From Kiritimatiellia bacterium (GTDB lineage Bacteria > Verrucomicrobiota > Kiritimatiellia > RFP12 > UBA1067): 58,957 nucleotides of DNA. Below, one piece after another: positions 24,087 to 36,800 of this stretch. Position 1 is the first letter of the stretch. Every line of letters begins with the position of its first letter. The stretch is from NCBI GenBank assembly GCA_016296065.1, contig JAEDKA010000018.1, positions 1-58,957 on the forward strand. The letters are read 5' to 3'. A program made the translations under genes and the position numbers. Below the pieces are notes generated by a model that was not told where the DNA came from, did not search any database, and saw nothing but the letters and a program-made list of their open reading frames with translations.

Positions 24087-25124
24087 ATGTGTGCCAACCA
24101 TAACGAGATTGCGGCGATGCTGCGCGAGGAGGACCTAGCGGCCCTCATGAGGCGTGCCTATGAGGTCAAGACTGCGACCTGGGGACGCCGTGTCGCGCTG
24201 CGCGGACTCGTCGAATTCTCCAATATCTGCGCAAAAAACTGCCTCTACTGCGGAATCCGCCGCGGAAACTCCAAGGTTTCGCGCTACAGGATGGACGAAT
24301 CTGAAATCGTCGATGCCGTCGCATGGGCGGCCGACAACAGATACGGAAGCGTCGTTCTGCAGTCCGGCGAGCTGGAGACGGAGGAGAACGCGGCCTTCAT
24401 CGAGCGTGTCCTCAAGGCGATACGCGCCCGGCTTGGCGACGGCCTAGGCATAACGCTTTCGGTTGGCGAGCAGAGCGAGGCGACCTACCGCCGCTGGCTC
24501 GACGCCGGCGCGAACCGCTACCTCCTGCGCATCGAGACCTCGAACCCCGAACTCTACGCGCGGCTGCATCCGGCGGACCACTCATGGCAGCGTCGGCTCG
24601 AGTGCCTGCGCACGCTCTCGCGCGTCGGCTACATAGTCGGAACGGGCGTGATGATAGGACTCCCCGGCCAGACGGTCGACGACCTCGCGCGGGACATCCG
24701 CTTCTTCATTGACGAAGGCGTGGACATGATTGGCATGGGGCCGTACCTCGTCCATCCCGACACGCCGCTCGCGGCAGATGCGCCGCGCACGGAAAAGTCG
24801 CGGCTTCTGGAGCTCACGCTCAGGATGATCGCCGCGGCGCGCCTGACGATTCCGGACGCCAACATCGCGTCCACGACTGCGCTCCAGGCGATAGACCCAG
24901 AGGGACGCGAGAAGGGGCTTCTCGCGGGCGCGAACGTCATAATGCCCAACGTGACGCCCGTAAAGTACAGGGGCGAATACATCCTCTATCCCGACAAGCC
25001 GTGCACGGGCGAAAGCTCGGAACTCTGCCGCGGATGCCTCGAGCGGCGCGTGAAGTCCGTCGGGGAGGAGATTGCCTGGGGCGAGAGGGGAGATCCGCTG
25101 CACTTCGCGAGGAGGACGGCATGA
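24087..25124 (+). CDS. hydE: [FeFe] hydrogenase H-cluster maturase HydE (radical SAM)
   Basis: 345 residues. The radical SAM cluster motif is C48-x3-C52-x2-C55 (CAKNCLYCGIRRGN). Characteristic HydE segments follow, including RYRMDESEIVDA and VVLQSGE, then GTGVMIGLPGQT and MIGMGPYLVHPDTP. HydE helps build the diiron subcluster of [FeFe] hydrogenases together with HydG and HydF, which are not in this window. Its presence supports the two hydrogenases at 907 and 4161 being matured. In-frame codons reach back to 24018, but that region spans the promoter, and ATG 24087 gives the normal family length. It overlaps mnmA by the four bases ATGA. BioB- and PylB-type enzymes share the fold but not these signatures. 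Confidence 0.88.
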   Translation: MCANHNEIAAMLREEDLAALMRRAYEVKTATWGRRVALRGLVEFSNICAKNCLYCGIRRGNSKVSRYRMDESEIVDAVAWAADNRYGSVVLQSGELETEENAAFIERVLKAIRARLGDGLGITLSVGEQSEATYRRWLDAGANRYLLRIETSNPELYARLHPADHSWQRRLECLRTLSRVGYIVGTGVMIGLPGQTVDDLARDIRFFIDEGVDMIGMGPYLVHPDTPLAADAPRTEKSRLLELTLRMIAAARLTIPDANIASTTALQAIDPEGREKGLLAGANVIMPNVTPVKYRGEYILYPDKPCTGESSELCRGCLERRVKSVGEEIAWGERGDPLHFARRTA

Positions 25125-26191
25125 GGGTCGCCGTCGGACTTTCCGGAGGCGTCGACTCGAGCGTAGCGGCGCTGCTTCTGAAGGAGCGCGGATTCGACGT
25201 CGTCGGGCTCACGATGAAGCTTTGGCGCGGCACATTTGCCGGCGGAACGCGCGACGCGTGCTATGGTCCCGGCGAGGCGGAGGACATCGAGCGCGCCGAG
25301 GCGCTCGCCAAGTCGCTCGGAATCGAATACCGCGTCATCGACTGCGCGGAGGCGTACGAAAAGGCGATCGTCGCGATGTTCCGCGACATCTCGCTCAAGG
25401 GCGAGACGCCGAATCCGTGCGTGTTCTGCAACGCCGCGATGAAGTTCGGTCTCCTCCCGCGCCTCGCACGAGAGGCGGGCGTGGAGTTCGACAAGTTCGC
25501 GACGGGGCACTACGCTCGCGTCGTGCGCGTCGGCGAAAGGTTCGCCGTCCGCCGCGCGGTGGACGAGAAGAAGGACCAGAGCTACTTCCTCTACCGGCTT
25601 TCGCAGGGGCAGCTTTCGCAGGTGGAGTTTCCGCTTGGCGGAATGACGAAGCGCGAGGTGCGCGCGATCGCCGCGGAGCATTCGCTTTCGGCGGCGGACA
25701 AGGCGGACTCGCAGGATTTCTATTCTGGCGACAGGAACGAGCTCATAGGCGAAAAGCCGCGCGAGGGGAACATCGTCGACATGTCTGGGCGCGTTCTCGG
25801 TCGGCACTGCGGATACTGGAACTACACTGTCGGACAGCGCAAGGGGCTTGGCGCGTTTGGTCCGAAGCCGCTCTACGTCGTGCGCCTCGACGCATGCCGC
25901 AACGAGGTAGTCCTTGGCACGCGCGAGGAGGCGCACTCGGCGGAGTTCCGCATCGGGAACATGAACTGGATGGGTATCGCGCCGACTACGGGGAAGATTT
26001 CCGCGTGCGTGAAGATACGCTCCACCGGCGCGCCGCTCGGTCCGGTGGAGTTCGAGGACGGACTCTGCCGCGCGCCTGGCGAGGGCCTTTTCGGCGTCGC
26101 GCCGGGCCAGTCCGCCGTCTTCTACGACGCCGACGGCACGATCCTCTGCGGCGGAGTCATTCGACGTGCTGAAGCAGGCGCAACTGCATGA
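25121..26191 (+). CDS. mnmA: tRNA-specific 2-thiouridylase MnmA
   Basis: 356 residues. It thiolates U34 of Glu, Gln and Lys tRNAs. The N-terminal PP-loop motif is GLSGGVDSSVAAL, the catalytic cysteine region is NPCVFCNAAMKFG, and ATGHYARV and KDQSYFLYRL are conserved. A C-terminal beta-barrel region (about 240-356) follows. Two features differ from E. coli MnmA. The first cysteine site is a CxxC (PCVFCN), and the second active-site cysteine of the family's SxGICFIG motif is absent, with DSQDFYSGD there instead. Such a variant may use a different sulphur-transfer or iron-sulphur chemistry. The start has GGAGG upstream and overlaps the hydE stop (ATGA), so translation is coupled to a hydrogenase maturase. 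Confidence 0.9.
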   Translation: MRVAVGLSGGVDSSVAALLLKERGFDVVGLTMKLWRGTFAGGTRDACYGPGEAEDIERAEALAKSLGIEYRVIDCAEAYEKAIVAMFRDISLKGETPNPCVFCNAAMKFGLLPRLAREAGVEFDKFATGHYARVVRVGERFAVRRAVDEKKDQSYFLYRLSQGQLSQVEFPLGGMTKREVRAIAAEHSLSAADKADSQDFYSGDRNELIGEKPREGNIVDMSGRVLGRHCGYWNYTVGQRKGLGAFGPKPLYVVRLDACRNEVVLGTREEAHSAEFRIGNMNWMGIAPTTGKISACVKIRSTGAPLGPVEFEDGLCRAPGEGLFGVAPGQSAVFYDADGTILCGGVIRRAEAGATA

Positions 26192-26312
26192 ACGATCCTA
26201 GGGTTTTTGCCCGACGGGCGGTGCGCTCAACCGTCGAGCGCGAGTAGGCATCTGTCCAGTACAATAGGAATGCTGTTTTTTTGTGAAAAAGCACTACCCT
26301 TTTGGGGGTGAT

Positions 26313-26381
26313 TTTGGTACAATAGATTTGCCAAAATTGAGATAATATTCAAACGAGGACAATATTCGTGGCAAGTGCCAC
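26313..26381 (+). promoter_or_regulatory. Promoter and leader of the secreted-protein operon
   Basis: TTTGGTACAAT has TACAAT at 26318-26323. About 80 nt separate it from the ATG at 26403, which has GGAG 8 nt upstream. The leader contains a perfect dyad GTGGCAAGTGCCAC (26368-26381) and two AATATTC copies, which could be an operator or mRNA hairpin. A second -10-like TACAAT lies near 26259. No other convincing promoter appears before 45707. Confidence 0.5.
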
Positions 26382-26402
26382 AATCCAAACGGAGTGCAAA
26401 CG

Positions 26403-27275
26403 ATGAAAAGACACAACCCGACATCAGTCGTGTTTGCTGCTGTTTTCGCGGCCATGACGGTCGCGAGCGCCGCTGCGGCTGTGAACTTCCCGATCGGGAC
26501 CCACCTCGTGAAGGGGACGCTCAAGGACTGGCAGAACAAGGTGCTGACCTCGACCGCCGCCGTCACCATCCAGGCTGTCGCGGAGGATGGAAACATCATC
26601 GCATCCACCAAGGTGGCTAATCCGACGGAGGACGGCTACAACTTTCTTCTGCAGATTCCGCTTTCCACGACGGCGACCGACTCGACGGCGGCCGTAGGCG
26701 ACGATCTGAACTGCGTCCTCAAGCAGGGTTCCGAGCTTTCCCTCGCGGTCAGTCCGATCAAGGTCGGCGAGGCGAATGCCGTCTCTACGGTCGCTCTTGC
26801 GTACGTCAACATGAAGGACTACACTTCGACCAATGGCACGGGCACCACGGCGAGCGTCCCTGCGGAGTACGTCGACACGATCGCCGCCTGGATGGAGGCA
26901 TACGAGATCGAGGGCGACTACGATCCCTTCGCCGACTACGACAACGACGGCGCGTCGAACTACGACGAATACCGCGCGGGGACCAATCCCTTCGACGATA
27001 CGGATAAGCTCGCGATCACCGCCTACACCGCGCCGCAGAACGGTCTCCACACGCTGAAGTTCGAGTATGTCGGCGGCCATATCTACGGCGTCGCCACGAC
27101 GCTTTCGCTCACGAATCCCGAGTGGGCCGTGCAGAAGGTCAAGAAGACCGAGACGGACGCTGAGCATGAGCAGGTGATGCCGTCCGCCGACGAGGATGCC
27201 GTTGGCGTGGCGACGATCTACGTCGTGCCCGCCGAAGGCGCGACCAGCCAGTTCTTCAAACTTGAAGCGAAGTGA
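26403..27275 (+). CDS. Secreted protein with a thrombospondin type 3-like calcium motif
   Basis: 290 residues. The signal peptide runs to about residue 25 (VFAAVFAAMTVASAAAA). The centre (about 40-140) is an undefined beta-rich domain. At about 170-200, DYDPFADYDNDGASNYDEYR is a calcium-binding loop of the TSP3/EF-hand-like type common in secreted proteins of planctomycetes and verrucomicrobia. The C-terminus (about 205-290) resembles an Ig-like end domain finishing in a short aromatic/basic tail. Function is unknown. It is the first gene after the only clear promoter of the 19-kb cluster. The GTG at 26394 is rejected as start, since ATG 26403 has the ribosome site. Confidence 0.7.
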   Translation: MKRHNPTSVVFAAVFAAMTVASAAAAVNFPIGTHLVKGTLKDWQNKVLTSTAAVTIQAVAEDGNIIASTKVANPTEDGYNFLLQIPLSTTATDSTAAVGDDLNCVLKQGSELSLAVSPIKVGEANAVSTVALAYVNMKDYTSTNGTGTTASVPAEYVDTIAAWMEAYEIEGDYDPFADYDNDGASNYDEYRAGTNPFDDTDKLAITAYTAPQNGLHTLKFEYVGGHIYGVATTLSLTNPEWAVQKVKKTETDAEHEQVMPSADEDAVGVATIYVVPAEGATSQFFKLEAK

Positions 27276-27306
27276 GGCTGGGAATCTCCTTTTTTGACAG
27301 CAAGCC

Positions 27307-27396
27307 TTTTTTTGACAGGATTAACAGGATTAACAAGATTTAAGAAAGCATAAGAAACCATAAAATCCTGTAAATCTTGTAAATCCTGTCAAAAAA
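27307..27396 (+). repeat. Inverted micro-repeat element, family A, copy 1
   Basis: The left arm (27307-27341) is built of units such as GACAGGATTAACAGGATTAA. The right arm (27362-27396) is an imperfect reverse complement ending AAATCCTGTCAAAAAA. Twenty bases separate the arms. A fragment of the left arm (TTTTTTGACAG) is also repeated just upstream. The element lies between two genes and would form a long hairpin in the mRNA. Confidence 0.75.
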
Positions 27397-27433
27397 CGAG
27401 AAGAGAAAAGTAGAGAAAAAGTAAAGGAGTCAC

Positions 27434-29146
27434 ATGAACAATATCAGCAAGTTTGCATTTTTGCTTCTGTTGCCGTTTGCGGCGCATGCCGCTCATATCG
27501 AAGAAACCATTACGCTCGAGAAGGGGTGGAACGCGATCTACCTCGAGTCGACGCCGGTGAACGCCGCGTGCGAGGACTTCTTCGCGGGCGCACCGGTAGA
27601 GCGCGTCGCGTCGTACTATTCCGACGCCTACTCGTCGACGCGCCAGATCGCGGACGACGGAACGACGATCGACCAGAAGCCGGTTTCCTACAGCGTGTGG
27701 GTTCCCGGCGACGCCGCGGCTTCGACGATGACAGTGCTTGCGGGCGGACGCGTCTATGTGATCTACGCGAAAGAGGCCTGGACGAAGACGTTCTTCGGCG
27801 TTCCCGCCGCCCCGCGGCAGACGTGGCGCGCGACATCGGGCGACACCGGCTTCATGAACCTCGTGGGCGTGTCCGCCGATTCCGACGTATCCATTCCAGC
27901 GAGGACGTATTTCGGCGAAGGACCTTTCGGCACCGCGTCGGGCTCCGCGCACAAGATCGCCGGAACAAAGACGTCCGCTCCGACGTTCCTTTCGCTCGGC
28001 ATCGGCGCCAAGTCGAAGGTGCAGGGCGGCAAGGCATACGCCCTCACGGCGACGAAGGACGGCGACTGGCCGGGCGTCGTCGGCGTTCAGGGCGACGGCG
28101 TGGCCTTCGGTCCGTCGGCCAACTACGCTTCGATCACGGTCAGGAACTGCGGCACTACGAACCACACGTTCAGGTTTTCGATGGTCCATTCCGCCGACGC
28201 GGCGGCGACCGGCGAAATTCTGCCGCCCATCGCCCGCGCTCTGCCGCGCACCGGCGCGTTCGGCGCGCAGCAGTACACGAACGTCGAGGAATCCGTATCC
28301 TGGACGGTCGAGCTTGCCGCTGACGAGCATACCGACCAGATCTTCAGCATCGACCGCGCACAGCTTGAGGAAGGGAAGGAATACGGGGCGATTCTTGTCG
28401 TCGAAGACCTCGGCGAGAGCAAGATGCGCGTAAGAGTTCCGATCACGGTCGCGGCGTCCGAACAGGCCCAGACTGTGAAGTTCCCCGTCGGACTCTGGAG
28501 CGGATACATCCAGCTCGAGGCGGTGTCCCGGCTGGACGACACCAACCAGGTTCCCGTCAAGGCAGGCGGGACGATGAAGATGAGCGTCATGATGCATGTT
28601 GACAGCGCAGGCGGCGTTCAGCTGCTCCAGCGCGTGGCGGCGGGTGTCGACACCAACGGCACGCTCCGCCTCTGGCGCGAACTGGAGTCCGTTCCGGCGG
28701 ATGTCACGAACGCGCGCCGCTTCTCGACGGTCATGATGAGCATCGACAATCCGGCCGTTCCGGCGGCGTCCGGCAAATTCGGCGAAAGCCTCGTCTTCGA
28801 CTGGACTGTCGGCGAGAACGCTTCCGACAATCCCTTCCGCCATGCGTGGCATCCCGACCACGACGGCCTGTCGGCGGACTACAAGAGCGCTGCGCCGAGC
28901 GGGGACAACCCGGCGAACTACGCGGGCGTCGTCAAGCCGGAGCTCTGGAGCATCAAGAACAAGATGGAGTTCTCGTGGCACGAGAACAACGATCCGCACA
29001 AGGACGTCAACTTCGAGTGGACGCCGTCGGAGAAGACGGCGGGCTTCGTTACCTGGACGGTTGAGGGGTTGACGGCCAAGGAGCCGATCCGGTCGATGGG
29101 CGTCTTCGTCCTGCAGCGCGCGATCAAAGCAGCGGAGGTGGAATAA
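27434..29146 (+). CDS. Secreted protein of unknown function, 570 residues
   Basis: A signal peptide (MNNISKFAFLLLLPFAAHA) is followed directly by a domain beginning EETITLEKGWNAIYLESTPV (about 22-190). Two further beta-rich regions follow, the last (about 340-570) with HVDSAGGVQLLQRVAAGVDT and NPFRHAWHPDHDGLSADY. The texture is like uncharacterised secreted proteins of PVC bacteria, but I cannot name a family. AAAGGAG lies before the ATG. It sits between inverted repeat elements A1 and A2 in the secreted-protein operon. No catalytic motif, sortase signal or PEP-CTERM was seen. Confidence 0.6.
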   Translation: MNNISKFAFLLLLPFAAHAAHIEETITLEKGWNAIYLESTPVNAACEDFFAGAPVERVASYYSDAYSSTRQIADDGTTIDQKPVSYSVWVPGDAAASTMTVLAGGRVYVIYAKEAWTKTFFGVPAAPRQTWRATSGDTGFMNLVGVSADSDVSIPARTYFGEGPFGTASGSAHKIAGTKTSAPTFLSLGIGAKSKVQGGKAYALTATKDGDWPGVVGVQGDGVAFGPSANYASITVRNCGTTNHTFRFSMVHSADAAATGEILPPIARALPRTGAFGAQQYTNVEESVSWTVELAADEHTDQIFSIDRAQLEEGKEYGAILVVEDLGESKMRVRVPITVAASEQAQTVKFPVGLWSGYIQLEAVSRLDDTNQVPVKAGGTMKMSVMMHVDSAGGVQLLQRVAAGVDTNGTLRLWRELESVPADVTNARRFSTVMMSIDNPAVPAASGKFGESLVFDWTVGENASDNPFRHAWHPDHDGLSADYKSAAPSGDNPANYAGVVKPELWSIKNKMEFSWHENNDPHKDVNFEWTPSEKTAGFVTWTVEGLTAKEPIRSMGVFVLQRAIKAAEVE

Positions 29147-29215
29147 GACAGGATTGACATGATTTACAGGATTGGATAGACAAGGGTAATCCTGGCAATC
29201 CTGTAAATCCTGTCT
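29146..29215 (+). repeat. Inverted micro-repeat element, family A, copy 2
   Basis: The arms are 29146-29173 and 29188-29215, both 28 nt and made of ACAGGATT-type units, with 14 nt between. The left arm begins at the last base of the preceding stop codon. Confidence 0.75.
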
Positions 29216-29244
29216 AAAGAAACTTGGAAGAAAGGAAAACGGAT

Positions 29245-30060
29245 ATGAAGACAAGGACATACGGTAAAGCATTGTTGGCTTTTTCAATATTGCTCATTGC
29301 TTCGGCAGTTTTTGCGGCGGTGCCACAGGCGCTGACATACCGCGGGGTGCTGAGGCGCTCGGGCGGCGGCGAGCAGACGGCGGGGGCGCTCGAGCTCACG
29401 TTCCGCATCTACGACTCGAAGGCGCCTGAAACCGCGCTGTGGGCGCGATCGCTGCGCGTTCCAGTTGACGCTGACGGCTTGTTCTACGCGGAGCTGTCCG
29501 ACGCGTCGGGGACCGATCCTGACGGAATCGGGCGCACGCTCGCGGACGCAATTGGCATGATCAAGGGTGCGCCGGAAATCGGCCTCACGCCGCCCGACTC
29601 TACGGAACTCAAGCCCCGCCAGACGCTTTCCACAGGTCCGCGCGCCGCCCGCGCAGCCCGCGCCTCGGCGGCGGATGTCGTCTATGCGCCCGCAGGGGCT
29701 GTGGCCAACGGCGTGTTCATCGACGCGGCGGCCGTCGAAAGCGTGACCGTTCAGGAGAGCGCGACGTTCAAGGCGTTTCCGGCCAAATGCACGCTCGCCA
29801 AAGTCGAAAACCGCAAGCTCGGCGGCGGCAAGAATTCGTCGATCACCGTGCGCGACGTGAAGACGGGACGCGCCAGCTGGCCGGCGAACTTCTCGCAGGA
29901 CGGGCTCAAGTTCACGACGCAGTCCGCGCCGTGCGACATGTTCCTGACGTACGACGGACCTGACGGCGCGTTCAACGTGATCGTTCCGGCCGGCGGAAAG
30001 GTCGAAGACGGCGGAAGCGCCGCGCAGACGATCTCCGGCACCGCGTTCGGCAACCTGTGA
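29245..30060 (+). CDS. Secreted protein with a tail-fibre-like N-terminal module
   Basis: 271 residues. After a signal peptide (MKTRTYGKALLAFSILLIAS, cut near residue 27), the segment beginning VPQALTYRGVLRRSGG and continuing with LTFRIYDS, ALWARSLRVPV, DGLFYAEL and LKPRQTLS matches the pattern of modules placed at the start of bacterial tail-fibre-like surface proteins. The remainder is a beta-rich domain ending in GGKVEDGGSAAQTIS. The same module recurs near the C-terminus of the 33742 product and, more diverged, in the 30178 product. A shared role in one surface structure is therefore inferred. The start at 29245 is preferred over 29224 because it begins the signal peptide. Confidence 0.65.
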   Translation: MKTRTYGKALLAFSILLIASAVFAAVPQALTYRGVLRRSGGGEQTAGALELTFRIYDSKAPETALWARSLRVPVDADGLFYAELSDASGTDPDGIGRTLADAIGMIKGAPEIGLTPPDSTELKPRQTLSTGPRAARAARASAADVVYAPAGAVANGVFIDAAAVESVTVQESATFKAFPAKCTLAKVENRKLGGGKNSSITVRDVKTGRASWPANFSQDGLKFTTQSAPCDMFLTYDGPDGAFNVIVPAGGKVEDGGSAAQTISGTAFGNL

Positions 30061-30068
30061 GGAAATGC

Positions 30069-30144
30069 TTTAGACAGGATTAACAGGATTGACAGGATTA
30101 TCCAAACCTCTACAATCATGTAAATCTTGTAAATCCTGTCTAAA
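30069..30144 (+). repeat. Inverted micro-repeat element, family A, copy 3
   Basis: The arms are 30069-30099 and 30114-30144, with TTTAGACAGGATT at the left end and AAATCCTGTCTAAA at the right. It fills most of the gap between two secreted-protein genes. Confidence 0.75.
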
Positions 30145-30177
30145 GGAAAAAAGTCTTAAAGAGAAAGCGAGAAACAC

Positions 30178-33651
<3,474 letters not shown>

Positions 33652-33652
33652 G

Positions 33653-33815
33653 GGTTGAACGGTTGAAAGGTTGAAAAGTTGAAAGGTTGAACAGTTATGA
33701 ATTTCGAGAATCATGATAAATTTCACAGGGAGGGCAAATCAATGAGCCTTGCACGAAAGTTCTCTGAAACTTTGAGAAGTTGCTTTCCAACTTTTCAACT
33801 TTTCAACTTTTCAAC
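33653..33815 (+). repeat. Inverted GTTGAAAA micro-repeat arms (family B) overlapping a gene start
   Basis: The left arm (33653-33692) has five GGTTGAA/AGTTGAA units. The right arm (33787-33815) is CCAACTTTTCAACTTTTCAA followed by CTTTTCAAC. The right arm lies inside the signal-peptide coding sequence of the 33742 gene, where it encodes PTFQLFNFST. The 94 nt between the arms contain the Shine-Dalgarno site and start codon. Confidence 0.75.
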
Positions 33816-36800
33816 TCGCGTCAGCGTGGCAATGATCGCGACGGCCGCCGCGCTTGCCGTGCAGCCGGCTCTCGCGGAGACGGTGCAAATCGCAAGCGCC
33901 GCCGACTGGGCCGCGTTCGCCAACCGCGTGAACAGCGGCGAGACGACGCTTGACGCAAAGCTGACCGCGAATGTTACGCTCACGCAGGACTCCCCGCGCG
34001 TTGGCGATGACTCCTCGCATGCGTTCTCCGGTTCGTTCGACGGCAACGGCTATACGCTGACCTTGAACTGGAACTCTTCCGGCGTCGAATGTCTCGCACC
34101 GTTCGGCTGGGTTTCCGGAGCGACGATTTCCAATCTGCATACGGATGGCGCTATCGTCACGGACCGTCAGTTCGCCTCCGGATTGATTGGCGAAGTTCGT
34201 CCCAGCGGCGCTACCATATCGCGCTGCCGTTCGTCCGTGGAAATCACGAGCTCCGTAAGCGGCGATGCGACATTCGGCGGCTTTATCGGCAGGACGTACT
34301 GGAGTTCGCAGGACGTCCTCATAAACGATTGTCTTTTCGACGGGGCGTTAGTGTGCGTGAGCGGAATAAACATCGCCGGTTTTGTCGGCTTCAATTTCAA
34401 TTCGACGAGGCTCGGAATCAGCAATTCTCTGTTCGCCCCCGAGGAGGTCATCGTGTCGAACAAGACGGGTTCTTCGACGTTTGCCAGGCATCAGAGCGAT
34501 ACCGTGACGATGAATTGCAGCTACTACACGGCATCGCTCGGTGAAATCCAGGGCGACGACGCATCTTCAATGACGGCAACGGCGATTGCCGCGGCTCTGG
34601 GCGAAAACTGGACCGTGTCAAACGGCAAGGCCATGCCTATAGTCGTCGAAGGGCCGGTGGTGCTTTCCGACGGAGAGATATACACTGTCGCGAGCAGCGA
34701 GACTCTCGAAGGCGAAAACGGCAAAAGCGCGATTACCGTTGCGGATGGCGCGAGCGTGATCATCAACATCAAGAGCGGGGCTACGTTGACGGTGAGGGGA
34801 AGAAACGCGAGCGAAACGACCGGCGCGGCGCCAGCAATCTGCGTCCCCGAAAACTCGACGCTCTACATCATCGGCGACGGTACGCTGATCGCGACGGGCG
34901 GCGCGGCCGCGAACGGCGGCAACGGCCACGCCGGCGGTTTCGGTATGCTCCATATCTACTACAAAGAGGGCAGGGGCGGCGACGGCGGCTATGGCGGCGA
35001 CGGCGGCGGTGGCGGCGCTCCTGCGATAGGCGGCAGAGGTGGCAACGGAGGCGCGGGCGGCACTTATGGTGGAGGAGACACATTTCTAGAATGCACTTCC
35101 AGCAGTTTCACTGGCGATGGCGACAATGGGCACGATGGCGAAGCAGGAACGAACGGTAGCGGCATGGGCAAGGTTGTCATTCTAGGCAATGTCACCGTCC
35201 AGGCAACGGCGGGAGCAGCGGCAACATCCGATGGCTCTGGCGGAGCAAACGGTGCTAAAGACACAGATGAAGGCTCAGGTTGGTCGGACGCTTATGTCGC
35301 TGGTGGTGGTGGTGGCGGCGGTGGCGGCGCACGCGGACAAAGCGCGCAATACGGCATCGGCGGCGGCGGCGCTGGCGGTGGTGGTGGCGGCGGCGGCGGC
35401 GCGGGCGGCACGACCGTCGAGGATGATAGCACTGATTTCTCCAAAGTCGCCTGGGGCCAGGGCGGCGCTGGCGGCAACGGTGCCGTAGGCAATGGCAACG
35501 CTGGTTCCAGTGGAGGGGAACGGCAAGGGAATACATACTACGGCACGGCCAATGGAGGCTTAGGCGGCAACGGCGGAGCGAGCGCGGCACATGGCGGCAA
35601 CGGCACGCTCCAGACGCTCGGCAGCGTCTCCCTGACGGTTTCCCCGGCGCGCACGGCAGAGCAACCGGCGGCACTAAGCGCCGAGGATGCGCCGGCCGCT
35701 CCGGTCACCGTCACGTTCATGTCGGACGGAACTTCCGTCGGCACGGCGCAGGCGACTCTGATGCTCGCTCCGCCGGCCGCCCCCGCCCCCGCTCCAAAAA
35801 CCGACTGTGTCTTTCAGGGCTACTATACGGCAGGCGGGACGAAAATCTACGACGAGAACCTCAACCCCGTCTATCCCGTCTGGCAGACCATCGAGGATAC
35901 GACGCTCCAGGCCAGGTGGGTGCAGACGTACACCTTTACCTTTGTTTCAGAGGGCGGGACCGTGGGCTCGGCCATCTACACGGAAAACGGAACGGCTAAG
36001 GCGCCTGTCGCGCAGAGATTGGGCGAATTCGTCTTTCTCGGCTACTTCACGGAGAGCGGAGTGCAGGTCTTTGACGCAAGCGGCACGCTCGTTCCGGGTG
36101 TTCTGTCGGGTCTGACGCCCAAGGCGACGCTCCGCGCCCAGTGGCAGCGTCCGGCGGGCAGCGTCGCGAGGCTCGTCTATCGCGGGCAGCTGACGAAGCT
36201 TGGGAAGGACGAGCCGGCAGTAAGCGAAGACAAATACGAAAAGAAGATGCATTTCAGGGTATATGACGGCGAATCGGCCGAGACGCCGCTCTGGGAAGCC
36301 AAAGACCAGCCGGTGACGGTCAACAAAGACGGCAGCTTCGTGGCGGCGTTCGGCGACGATACGCTCGCGGAACTCATCGCGACGGGAAGCGTCACGCACG
36401 TGGGCGTTGCGATCGGCGACAGCAAGATCGAACTGACGCCGCGCCGTGCGCTCAGGCCTGTCGCCGCGGTCAACCGCGCGCTTGTCGCGGAGGCCGCCAG
36501 CAAGGACATCCGCATCGGAAATCTCCTTACGGAAAACGCGCTTGCGGCGAACAACGTGTCGGTTTCGCAGCTTGAGGTCTACGGCGCGGTGACGGCTCCC
36601 GGCGCGGGCCCTGTGGAGGTCTCGCCGGTCGTAGTAGGCGACAAGGAGACGCTGACCCTCCTGCGCGGCGACGGCGTCAAAGTCTTCTCGAACGGCAGGA
36701 CAGACCTCGGCGAGGTCGCCAACGTGCTGCGCGGGCAGAAGCTCAAAGAGGCTCCGGCGGACGGCATCGCGCTCGTTTCGAGCAGCAAGTTGGGCTCGCG

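Noticed and set aside
24087..25124. Biotin synthase (BioB) or PylB identity
   Set aside because: The CAKNCLYCGIRRGN and RYRMDESEI signatures, and the presence of two [FeFe] hydrogenases, fit HydE better. No biotin genes are nearby.
26223..26241. Terminator after mnmA
   Set aside because: GCGCTC/GAGCGC is a perfect 6-bp stem but has no T-run, and the T-stretch near 26275 is too far away.
27307..30144. Possible CRISPR array from repeated ACAGGATT units
   Set aside because: Units are 7-9 nt, degenerate and directly abutting, in inverted arms between genes. There are no regular spacers, no 24-40 nt repeats and no cas genes.
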